Part shown: in pieces, positions 11,861 to 22,641 of the stretch
Layout: the number at the start of each line of letters is the position of its first letter
Numbering within the stretch: position 1 is the first letter of the stretch
Source: Beaufortia kweichowensis
Lineage: Eukaryota; Chordata; Actinopteri; Cypriniformes; Gastromyzontidae
NCBI GenBank assembly: GCA_019155185.1
Contig: CM032797.1
Span: 5,442,881-5,506,880, forward strand
DNA length: 64,000 bases
Reading direction: 5' to 3'
Notes under the pieces: generated by a model
Database searches by the model: none
What the model saw: only the letters and a program-made list of their open reading frames with translations
Told to the model about the DNA's origin: nothing
Made by a program: the position numbers and the translations under genes

Positions 11861-12527
11861 ATTAAAAAATCTACCAAAAGGATAAACGTGGATGACATTT
11901 AAGTGTCTGCCAATGAGGTCTGTCACAAATTATCCTTCTTCCCTTATGATGCAATTGGCTTTAAATTGAAGATGTTTGAGAACACTGTTGTCTGCTTTAA
12001 CAGGAAAATTCCACTGTAAGAGGAAAAGAGTAGGGAGTGGAGGAAGTCCAGGAGGTCGTGCCAAGAAACAGACTGCACGCTTTCACCGGGCTCATCGCCA
12101 GCTCAGAACTTCCGCTCGTGTCTGCTGCTAGGTTGTAAATGTTACGAGTGATGTAATGGACAGGGCAGGATCCAAAACACCCTCCCGTTTCATTCCAGAC
12201 GGATGGAGCAGACAGTGGAAAAACCAGATAAAGATGCCAAACAACATCAAGTTCCAAGAAATGTGCTGACAGCAGAGTACAGAATGTTCAGAATGTGCTA
12301 TTAACAATATCTGTAATTAAGCCTTATTCATGTACTGTTAGAGCAATTTACTTTAATTTACTAAATTACTATAGCTTTCAAACCGGTTTCATAATGCATT
12401 TATTTCAACAGAGAATAAATTAAGAACCGAATATCTGCCCCTAGATGCTCCATTCTCCAACATTGCTTCTTTAAACGGGGTTTTTGTAAATATGAAGTTA
12501 TCATTTCTGTTTAAACATAAAGAAATT

Positions 12528-12618
12528 GCAAAGGTCATGGGTGCGACCCCTAGGAGCATACGTTCTGATAAAATGGGCCTTTAATGCTTTGTAAGTTAAA
12601 TGCAGAAATGTAAATGTT
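12528..12618 (+). mobile_element. tRNA-derived SINE fragment
   Basis: Starts GCAAAGGTCATGGGTGCGAC, which is the B-box part of a tRNA-like head, continues with a TTCTGATAAAATG segment and ends in the AAATGCAGAAATGTAAATGT tail typical of the abundant cyprinid SINE. The 5' A-box half is missing. Confidence 0.6.
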
Positions 12619-12904
12619 AAACATGAAACGGGAGGCTGGGTTTAGTCAGTTTTAAATAAACTACACAATTATTTACAACCATCTGTTCCAAGGCCAAACG
12701 TGTAAGACAAACCCACTGTGTTTTTGGTCATACTTCTGAGCATGTGTCATCTCACCTAATTTTGTGAGATAAAAGCAGGTCTTCATATTAAAGTTATTTT
12801 CTTATTAAAGCTGTGTTTATCTTGTAATAGTAAGGACCAGAAGGGAGTTTAAAATGTTTATTTTATTTTAAAAGAGGCACATTTTAATTTTGTTTTGAGA
12901 GAGT

Positions 12905-12952
12905 ACATTTATTCATTTAGCAGATGGTTTTATCCAAAGCCGCCTACAAAGG
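12905..12952 (-). mobile_element. SINE tail fragment
   Basis: ATTTAGCAGATGGTTTTATC followed by CAAAGCCGCCTACAAA is the inverted form of the conserved 3' tail (CTTTGGATAAAAGCGTCTGC type) shared by many fish SINEs. Confidence 0.6.
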
Positions 12953-15900
12953 ATAAAAACTGATTAATTTAAGTACATTTAAAGTATTGCAGTACAAAGT
13001 TGCAGAAGTGCAGAATTATGGTCTTGAACAGAGATGTGGGTGAGTAGGAGCCTGGTAAAACCAGAGAAAAAAGTGAAGGGTTTTATTTTTAGGAGTAAGC
13101 ACATTAGAAAGGGAAGAAATCTGTTCTGAATCTGTAATGAATGAAAGGGATTTATTTGTGATAACGGGTTGCACATAAAATGTCAAATGTGTAAACATGA
13201 TTTTAACCTGTTAACTGTCACAGATGGAACACTCTAATGTTTTATAGTTGAATTCTAATCATGACAAACTATATATTGATAAAAAGGTTTAAGTAATAAA
13301 TATTTGAACATTAAACATAACATTTAACAATAAACATTAACAAACTGACATTGCATAATTTTACTTGTCACGGGACACCCACATTTCCACCATTATTGTG
13401 GAAAGCACCAATTTCCAAATCAAATTAGGCCAAACAGATGAGATTACAATGAAATAGAGCAGCTAACCTCCTCATACGGTTATGAAACCGAGAAGGTCAT
13501 AAAGTGTGTTCTTGGCCAAATGAGAGCATTATTCTTAAGCTATTCTTAAGATATTTTACATTTAGCAAATTAATTATGCTTTAAAATGCTGCCTACATAG
13601 ACAGCCTAATAGATTTAGACACTATTCACATTCAAAATACATTTCAGTGCCCATTACAAATTAAAATATCAATGCAAAACAGTACATTTTAAGTGCACTT
13701 TTCGCTAAAACACTACTAAATGCGTCACACTGTTTCAAGAGCCTAAATATGGAATTGTTTTGGCCTGTATGGTTGCGTACATGCGTCATTTTGAGAACAT
13801 TTCACAAAGCCAGAAAGAGAAAACAACTCATGACAAACACTGCTTAAACAGCCTCCATCTGATGAGCATCTGAGTGAAGTGCCACAGTTACTGACCCCCT
13901 CAATACAGTGACTCATGACAATTTCTGGCACGATGGGAACACTGAAGCGCTTCCGTCGAGACTGTAAACATAACACCCACTTGTCATGTTCCCTTCGGAT
14001 CAATTAAATGTTTTAGATGCATTCATGAAATGAATCTATCACCTGTTTTGTTAAGCAGTACAGTGTACCAATTACTATTTTATCTGTGTTTGATTCTTTG
14101 TCATTTGCGTGACAGGCGGCGATGTTGTGAGTCTATTAGGTCAATTAGGGCCTTTTGTTGAACGTGTTGGTACAGGTGAAAGTCACTGAATTATGATTCA
14201 TGTTTCAATGGTTTAATTTTGCATATCAATTACACAACATTCTCCAAGTTGTCCCAGATCTGATCATATAAAAATTTTAATAAGATTTTTACCTTCATGA
14301 AGTTTGTTAGCACTCAGAATATGCTGATAGTTTGTTGACAACACAGTATTCATCAACTTTCCACAGATTTTCATAAAACGATATAACAGCCGTGCGTGAT
14401 GGCTGTGTTTTTGCTTAGAAACACTAAATGACAGTGACAGACAGACGGAAGGTGTTTCTGTAAGTCGGTGAATTCTGAGAAACAGTCTGATGTAATTTGA
14501 TGCCCAGTCTTGAGGATCCATCTGGTACCATCTGGTGTTATTAGGTTGTTTTTAAAGACGTCTGTGTAAATGTGAGAGAAGATGAGGTGAGAAAGACTTC
14601 AGACAAGTCTCATCCATCTTCTTTGTGATAAACAGATTATGTTTATAAATTGATCACTTACATTGACAGTGCAAGTAATGAACTTTGAAATGTTGCTATT
14701 CACAAAACTCTGTGCAGTCGGGGGAATTGACGTAGCAGGCCATGCAAACAGATGGCGTCACAAACTATTTAAAATCATTACCACAGCAATCGCAGACTAC
14801 ACAATTTGCCAGAGTATAATAGATGTGTTTACCCATCACCTAAGTGGCTGTATAGTAATAAGAGCTTTTTTCTAAAACATAGTTAGGCATATTCTTGACA
14901 CAAAGGGCAGCATCGCAGTTTTGCTGCCTGGCCTGGAACACCTTTTTTATCCAAATTTAATATGGATAATGCAATCCCAGAATGCATTGCAACAAGGTCG
15001 ATGGACCTTGAGCAGTTTGTGGAATAAATGCAAATAAATGAATGAAAAAGAAAACGCAATTATACTGTTGGCAAAAGCAAGAAATCTGGCACATCTTCTA
15101 ACAGATGGAGGTGGAAAGAGTCCAACACAGAGATAAAAAATAACAGAATGGAGAAAGCGAAGGTGTTTCCCACTTACATGATTCATCATTATATGCAATT
15201 ATAAACTCTTACATTCAAAGTGCTGCACCAAGTTATGTATTACATACCGTTGTTTGTAAGTTTACATGCCCCTAGCAGTTTCTGCAAAATTTTGGCATAA
15301 AAATAAGAGGGGTCAGATTTATATTTTCACATTAAAAACAATTAAGGGACTATTTGCAAATAAAAGGTGCAAAAAAATTACACATTTCCTGAAAGACAAC
15401 ATAATAACAATTAAGCATGGCGATTATACTGTTAAATAACACTTCTGTTTTTAAATATGTAAAATATGTCGTAAGGGCAGGTGTAAAAAAAAGACACTGT
15501 GTGTGTGTGTTTGGGGGAGTGTTGTAAGGACTATGAGCTCACATTACTTCTCCAATCACCATGGAGATTACCAAAGGAGTTGCTGAATACATGAGATGTT
15601 ATGAAATACCGTATTCATATTATAGGAGTTATAAAATAACATCTGCATGATCTTATGAAATGCCAAATGTGATTGAAATGAACTGCTAACAACAGAAATG
15701 CTGTTATTTGAATAGACATTCATGTATATTGTAGTCTATAGCACACATTTTTATATTGTAGCCCTTTTAATTATTAATCAACAAAAAGAAAATCGTTGTT
15801 TTTTAGTTTCACTTCACTCGTAGGAGCCATGATGTCCGCTAGATACTGTACCTTATATATAACACTGATACATATAACTGTATTTCTGTTGCAATTCACA

Positions 15901-16006
15901 GCAAGAAAACAGTCAGATATATACGCGCATCAATTCTCACAGCATCACATGACGAGCATGTACGTGTGTCGCGCATACAGAGAGCCCACATTGACTGTAC
16001 ACACAC

Positions 16007-16027
16007 TTGTATAACCGTTTGTATAAC
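16007..16027 (+). promoter_or_regulatory. Paired TTGTATAAC motif upstream of per2
   Basis: TTGTATAAC occurs at 16007-16015 and again at 16019-16027, a 12-base spacing, about 120 bases upstream of the E-box/D-box pair. It is related to but not identical with a PAR-bZIP (D-box) site. Function inferred only. Confidence 0.25.
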
Positions 16028-16143
16028 TCCAGCGTACTCGGACCAACCACACTCTCTTCCCGTCACCTACCCATTCACTAGCTTTCCCTCCTTACTACTG
16101 ATTTGCCCATACGTAGCTCACGCCGTCATCGGTCATGGGCGTC

Positions 16144-16172
16144 CACGTGAGACGTTTGACATACTTATGTAA
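16144..16172 (+). promoter_or_regulatory. per2: E-box plus D-box pair of the per2 promoter
   Basis: A perfect E-box CACGTG at 16144-16149 and a perfect D-box TTATGTAA at 16165-16172 lie 15 bases apart, just upstream of the CCAAT/GC-box promoter. In zebrafish, light induction of per2 is known to depend on closely spaced D- and E-boxes in the proximal promoter: the D-box binds PAR-bZIP factors and the E-box binds CLOCK/BMAL. The arrangement here fits that module. Motifs are seen directly; activity is inferred from the zebrafish work. Confidence 0.75.
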
Positions 16173-16193
16173 AAAGACTGACGGCCCGTAGGG

Positions 16194-16292
16194 CCAATCA
16201 ACTCCCGTTCGTGTCACTTCCGCATTCTTCACGCGGACGTTCTCGCAGCTCGGCCAATAGAATCGCGCCGGGGGAGGAGTCGTGGGCGGGGC
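16194..16292 (+). promoter_or_regulatory. per2: per2 core promoter (CCAAT and GC boxes)
   Basis: CCAAT at 16194-16198 and 16254-16258 and a GC box GGGCGGGGC at 16284-16292 sit in a CpG-rich block (about 16190-16360) within AT-rich surroundings. No TATA box is evident. Transcription probably starts around 16300. Confidence 0.65.
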
Positions 16293-16299
16293 CTGAATT

Positions 16300-16474
16300 G
16301 AGGTCATGCTGCGAGTTGGAGTAACCAGGGCAGTATTCGCGACGTCCGCGCGGACTGTGAAGTGTGTCAAAGCGATTCTGCGATTTCAACCGTGGGATTT
16401 CAGGAATATTTTCAACATACCCTATTAGGACAGGCATTCTGCTTTACGACAGAAAAGTCAATTTGAGTTGTCAG
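16300..16474 (+). other. per2: Probable non-coding first exon of per2
   Basis: Follows the CpG promoter and ends at a good donor, TTGTCAG then GTAGGA at 16475. No long open frame begins in it. It would splice to the acceptor at 22542, just before the per2 start. The 5' end is approximate. Confidence 0.5.
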
Positions 16475-18039
16475 GTAGGATGCATTTGTGTTGTTTTCGG
16501 GTTTAGAAAGAGCGGTTGTATAACACTTTCCATTGATGCAATGTGACCGATTCTCAAACAAAGTTTCAACAGTGGACAGAAAGTGTTGATGGGTTCTGCA
16601 CGAATGAGATACACGGCCACATATACGTAAACATCAATATGCATTATTGCGAAGTGAATTTGTGTTTTTATGCCATATATGTTCATTTTTTATCCATTAA
16701 ACCTGTGCGTTGCATAACTGTGTCAGTGAGTAGGTCATGTTCGGTCAGTGCACTAGAGAAAAGCCCCACATTGTCCTCTTTATTTATTTGAATGAAATAT
16801 AGCTCTATAAATTATATGAAAGGTAGGTAAAACAGAAGCGAAGCATGATGACAGTTGTCTGCTTGACTGATCACTGGATCACTGCATGAACTCAAATTAC
16901 GCCTTGTGGGGTCTTAAAGGTTGTATAAAGGTATATATAACAGTCACGAGTAAAGTCATGTATGTTAGATAATGTCTTGCTGGAAACATTTGCATCTGAA
17001 TGAGCAGCGACGCTGGTCTCCTACAGCTCACATGTCTCAAGTCTCATTCATAAGCTCTGAATCTGATTCAGGTCTGTGGTCACTGACTCAATAAGTGAAA
17101 CGTTTGTAGACTTTAAGTGTAACATATTGTTTTTGAAAGGGCAGGGTGAAGTTGAACTCGTTAAGCGTGGGTGGTTTAAGGGGTGGTTAAACTGACCTAG
17201 TCCTTCAAGAGCTGTTCTAAATAACTTAATCTGTCTCATATATTGAGCACGGGCAAGTGTTGTTTAATGCCACACTTCTTAGGTCTTCATTAGACTATTT
17301 TTTTCAAATTTTCAAACCAAAGCCATGTGATGCAAAGCAGTTTGTGTTAAATCACTAACCAAAAGAGTAATACATGCACTAATTTGCAAATGTTGCCTAC
17401 GTTTTACTGTTTTGCATATGTTGTAACATGCAGACTGGATTCCAATAAAAATGTTGATATTGCAAAATTAGGATCAAAGGACAAATTTGAATGTTGAACT
17501 TAATAATTTTATACTTCTTCAAAATGAAATTTAATGGCTTCAGGAGGTGGTAAATGATCATCAGTCTTTGTTTGTTTTTATTGTTTTGTTTTGTATGTAA
17601 TCTGTTTGTGAGGCCAGTGTTTCTTGAACCAAATGAAAGCCCAGAGACTGAATTTATTTTGGTAGTGCTAGATAGGGATGCTGGAATAATTGTTGCGATT
17701 GCAGCACTGATGTTATCACTAACTGACCTTTTAATATTGCTTCAATGTATATTTTTACCATATGTATTGCTGTTTTAACAACTAATATTAACTGTAAAAC
17801 ATTCTATACCATCCTATGATGAACTATAAGAGATACAAATGATGCTTCTCATTGCCTTTTTGGGTGGTCGCATTAATCACTTGTGGGTTTTAAATGCATG
17901 TTGTGAGGTCACACGGCTCGTTCTTCAACTTCTCAAATGGGCTATGAAAGAAAGAGGGGGCAAGAGGTTTTTGATGATGTGTTGGATATCAGGATATCTC
18001 TCAGTGGGATAGGCTGAAAGCGTTGGCCGTTGAGAGTGG

Positions 18040-18118
18040 ATTGGCTGCTGGGACTGAGCACTTGGCTAGGCGGTGGGAGGGTAGAAAGTGATGACGCACG
18101 AGAAACATTTTTATGTAG
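18040..18118 (+). promoter_or_regulatory. Possible regulatory cluster in per2 intron 1
   Basis: Within 80 bases lie an inverted CCAAT (ATTGG 18040-18044), a CRE-like TGATGACG (18089-18096) and a near D-box TTATGTAG (18111-18118, one mismatch), in a locally GC-richer stretch. This could be an alternative promoter or an enhancer. Motif evidence only. Confidence 0.3.
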
Positions 18119-19057
18119 TTAGAGAACAGATCTGGCTCGGAGCCACACGAACACTTCATCGAGAGTGCTGTGACATGGCATTATGCAGGGAAATAGAATA
18201 GACACAGGATTACTTTACAAAGATAGTTGACTGATGTTACAGTTTATTCATAGTCACTTTTATCTGAATTCTTGTAGTGCATTTTTTAAGGTGCATGCAT
18301 CATTTGTAATGCTACAAGAGCTACTGAAGAATCCAGACTTACCAGTAGCCCTATAAAAGCTGGTTTATATTATTATGGGTTATTAGGATCTGGACTGCCT
18401 TAGGGGCCATAGTGTTGAGATTATGTGAACAGTCGGATGATAATGTAAGATTGTTGCATAAAATAATAAACATCTTCATATATACTGACTTAGATCCTGT
18501 ATGGTTTTCTCTCTTTTTCATGCCTTTGATTTAGTTAGTCTTTCATTTAGGCTTCGCAGCCCCCTCATTGTTCCATTAATAGAACTGACCCACACACCCA
18601 CACTGCCTCCAATGCAAGTACATTCTTAACTCTTGGCAGTGAGACCACATGTTAGCTTAGAGATAACGCAATATATTGTAACACAAATATTTGCTGGGTC
18701 ATTGGGGTATTTGGCCAAGACCTTACACTTTTTCTTGTGGTCATCCGTTGGTCTGCTGTAGGTGGACGAGTAGAAATACTGAAAGGAATTGGTTGGTAGA
18801 GCCATTCTGAAACATGGGTAGGAAGACCTCCCACCTAAAACCAGCTCAAACCGGAGACTTGTTACAGTGGTGAAGTGCATTTCACAATAAAGACTTTGCC
18901 TTTCTGTGCTTTGCACGTGTCCCGATTTGCAGATCCCTTTGAAGATACATTGATAAACATCACATCCTGCTAACATTTTTAACATCTAACTCTTTTATTC
19001 TTTCTTAAGTGGTTTGGTTTGTTACAGCTACAATCCATAACTTATGCCTTTATATCA

Positions 19058-19258
19058 CCATCTCTGTTTAAAACATTAAATTGCAGGTAACTTTACATGC
19101 TCATGTTTGCTTTACATACTTAAGTCAAATGTTGCCAAACTGACATTTTATACTTGACTACTCAACTTTAAATCATCAGTAAGTCATTATTATACGCTTA
19201 CCGATGTGGATCGGGTTAAGATAAGGGGATAGTTTTAAACACTAACTTTTTATGTGCT
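19058..19258 (+). repeat. Diverged repeat, copy 1 (pairs with 24587-24785)
   Basis: Collinear with 24587-24785: both contain AAATTGCAGGT(T/A)ACTTTAC, then CAACTTTAAAT with a CATTATTAT run, then a TAGTTTTAAACAC / GAGTTTTAAACAC block at matching spacing. Same orientation, about 5.5 kb apart. The family is unknown to me. Confidence 0.55.
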
Positions 19259-22200
19259 TGTTCAATAATAGATTTTTGTTTATTTTTTATAGATTTTAAT
19301 CTAGGGAATACACAGATTTCCCCCAACAAGAAGCAAGTTAGTATATAAACCAAGTTCTCCAAAGTTTCCAAATGCTTGGCTACGTTTGGATAACGTATAG
19401 TATAAATAAGACATGCTGTGCTTAGGTTAAGCAGAAGGATGAGAGACTTACACAATCTAATCTGGAGGTCTTCTCACCTGATTACAATCACACGTGTCGT
19501 CTTGCAAGTTTTTGCAAGAATATTACAATGACATTATCATCATAGGCTGTTTGCAAGGGCACTTAGAATATGACTTAGTTGTAGTTCAGTTTTATGTAAT
19601 GGCAAGTGACAATCAAGATACTACATCATCACATATATTTAATCGGGATGAGTCACACCGGTGGATTACCTTTAACAGTATCCGCTATGAGCACAGGTGG
19701 GTTTCATTGTCTGTTCTCCCCCAAGTCCAACAGCAGGCAATTCTTTAGAGCAGTAAAACTGCCTGAAACATGGATGTATATATGTACAGTATCTGTTTGA
19801 GAAGTCATTTCTGAGTTGCATTAGTATGTTTTAGTATGTTTGCCATCACCAACCTTTTATAATAGTTGACATGTAAGCCTTTAAGTAACTATTTGCATTC
19901 AGTATCTATGTAACTTATCCAAGTTCTTACATAAAAGCAAACAGTGACCCATGTGCCATTGCAACACATTCAGTTATATAAATCTCTAACTTGATACTGT
20001 CTGGTAAAACTGTCAGCAAGCTTTGCATTATGTTGCATATGTTATAAATCAAAATGAATGATGAAGTGCACAACTCCTGAACACCGAACTCACCTGTTTT
20101 ACTCAGTTCTCCATGATTTTGTACAATATAGAGCAGATGTCGGTCCTTTAGCTCATTGACCTGGAATACAAACACTGAATCAGCAGAGGGATTGTGACTT
20201 TGGACTCGTTAAATACTGCTGGCACTGAACATGGAGCAGTTCTTAGCACTTATTTATTTTTAGCTGGCTATATTTACTTAAGGGGAGCTAAATACATTTG
20301 CCAACGTGAAGGAAATTATCATCACAATTAAGTTAGAATAGTGAATAATGAATTTTATAGTCCTGCCTTTTTTAACCCTTGTGACTTGTTTTCATGCTTT
20401 CAATGTTTACTAAAAAATGATGCAAGTGATTGTCTTGTTCAAGACATTCATTCAATGTTTTTTGTAGCCATATTATAGATTTCTATTTTAGTACATTTTA
20501 TCACAGAAAACGAGCATGTTTTTTCCTCCCTACCCAAAAAGGTTTTGTGCATTCATTTTTTTTATTGATATGTACGTTTTACAGTAAGAGCATACAGTAG
20601 GTTCATTGATACAGTGCTGATGTGTTGCAGTAGCTACATGTGATTTTAGTAAAATATTTAATCTGGTGTGCTTTGATGTGCTTAAAATGTTTAAAACTGG
20701 TGTTTCTATTGAGTTTTTTTTACCAGTCATGGTTTTCGAGACTGCAGATCTGGTCCTAGGTGATTGCTAATGTCCTCTTTCAAGCACCATATTTTCCCTT
20801 TAGCACATATTAGAAAGAGAATTGAATGCAGGTCTGTCAGTTTAATGCTGTTAAAAGGCAGTGTTCTTCTTCATGGGCCTCAGGGGCCAAATATGACCGG
20901 GAGATGGCTTGAGGTTTTTATTAAAGTTCAAATTAGTGTAAAATTATGTATCATCAAAAGGTTACAGCTATTACACCTAACAGCTGTATGTGAGTTAAAA
21001 AGTGCTTCTGTTAATGAGGGTTAAAAGATTTTAATGCATAATGCATTACTATTTTAAATGAGTGCTACAGTAGGTCATTGCTAAGTTGTTGCTATGGATT
21101 TCTAGATGGTTGCAAGGTGTTAGTCCGAATCAAACTAGGAGTTTTTTACCAAATACTTTGAGGTAAGGGTAAGTTTAATCACAAGTCTAAAGTATAAGCG
21201 ATAGCACATGGTGAGAATTATATAAGTGTGCCATAATAACTTAACTATACAGTTTATTCTGATTGCACACAATAGCCGGCTGGTTTAAATATGTCACTGT
21301 GTGTCTGGAAATCCAAAGGTTTCTGCAGTCGTGTCATCGCCCGGTAGGTTACTGGGTTACGCTTGGCCGTCTGCCAGAATGGTAAACTTTTTATTACCAC
21401 TGTTCATAACTTCATACATGTCAGACAGGTGAGATGTAGACGAGGCACCAGGTGATCAAACGTTGATGTGTTATGATTGTGTATGTGCTGTTATACTGTT
21501 GTATTTCTCACTGTGTACCCATTAGAAAGAAAAATTGCATCTCTAAAATCTTTAAAGGTCAATTATTTCTTCTAGATAATAAAAGAAATTGAGAGCAAAT
21601 GGAAACTTTTCTTAAGTCTTAGATGTTTCTCTAGAGAAAAAGAGTGAGAAATCTAACAAATGTCTTTATTGGAAATTCAGAAGAGATCTCAACAATATCA
21701 CAAACTGAGCGCATTATTTTACTTATACGATCTACGTTAATTTTCCAGCTCCATACTCATAATTTTAACAATTGCCTTATATGTTTCCATTTCTGTTTCT
21801 CCAAAGCAAAGGAGAAATATCTGAGACTAAATGAATACAACACACAACCAAAAACCGATCATGATCTCTGAGCAGTAAAATGTTCCTCTGGGTTTGAACA
21901 GTGACAGTCCTGGTAATCTGCTAACTCAAACTTACTCTTGAATGTATTTTAAGCTCGCAGGTTAAGGAGACGAGAGCCAGACGCTATAAGTGTCTCTCCT
22001 TAACATGGCCTATCTCATGCCCTGGCCATGAAACCTGGCTCAACCTTTTACTCTGGTCAGATGTTAAAGAGCTTTACTTCTTCAGGTCAAAGGGATAAGA
22101 GTGTATTTTTGCCGTGCCATTTCTATGGGACCTTCAGAACATGAAGGGCTGAGAACCAGTCTGGGCTTGTTGGTGGTCCAGACAGACATCTGATACCTTT

Positions 22201-22551
22201 TGTGTGAGCTAGACAGGATTAAACGCACCATGTTTACAAGATGAAATGGCACCTCTGTGTGGGTAAATGACAAGCAAGGGTGCGATGGGGTCGCCCACCT
22301 TTGAACGTTGTGCTTAGGCTCTCAGGGGGTTCCAGACTGGGGTAGACCTGTTTATAGATTTTACCACAGTGATCAGTTTTTTTTTTTTGCTTTGATGTGC
22401 CGGTGACATTTGGGATAGACCGCCATGACTAACTTTTGATATTGTGTACTGTAGTGGCAATAGCGTGCCACTACAGAAGTGGTGGTATTGGGGGTGGCAT
22501 GCAGACTTGCTCAAACGTTGTGTCTGTTTTTGTTCCCTATAGATCATAACA

Positions 22552-22641
22552 TGGCATTCCTCTAAATTCTGCACTGCACTGAAGAATGGGATGATCTCCT
22601 TATCCTTTGCTTCTCTATATCACACCCTATCTGATGTCTGA
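22552..22641 (+). promoter_or_regulatory. per2: Upstream ORFs in the per2 leader
   Basis: The exon beginning at 22543 (after the CCCTATAG acceptor) has three ATGs before the per2 start. ATG 22552 gives MAFL then stop. ATG 22586 gives MG then stop. ATG 22591 opens a 16-codon frame ending at TGA 22639-22641, which overlaps the per2 ATG at 22634. Such an arrangement usually lowers or gates translation of the main frame. Confidence 0.5.

Larger units (their letters stand above)
7808..16100. other. Gene-free interval between the lectins and per2
   Basis: About 8.3 kb in which I find no exon chain with splice sites and no recognisable protein. It holds SINE remnants (11801-11860, 12528-12618, 12905-12952), an AT-rich palindromic stretch (about 9035-9140), a common fish repeat fragment (8822-8905) and CTCF-like motifs (8391-8405, 9326-9340). 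A locally GC-richer block at 12000-12260 is unexplained. Confidence 0.6.

Noticed and set aside
18626..18985. Minus-strand frame of 119 codons inside per2 intron 1
   Set aside because: No recognisable protein features, and it lies in intronic AT-rich DNA. Treated as chance.
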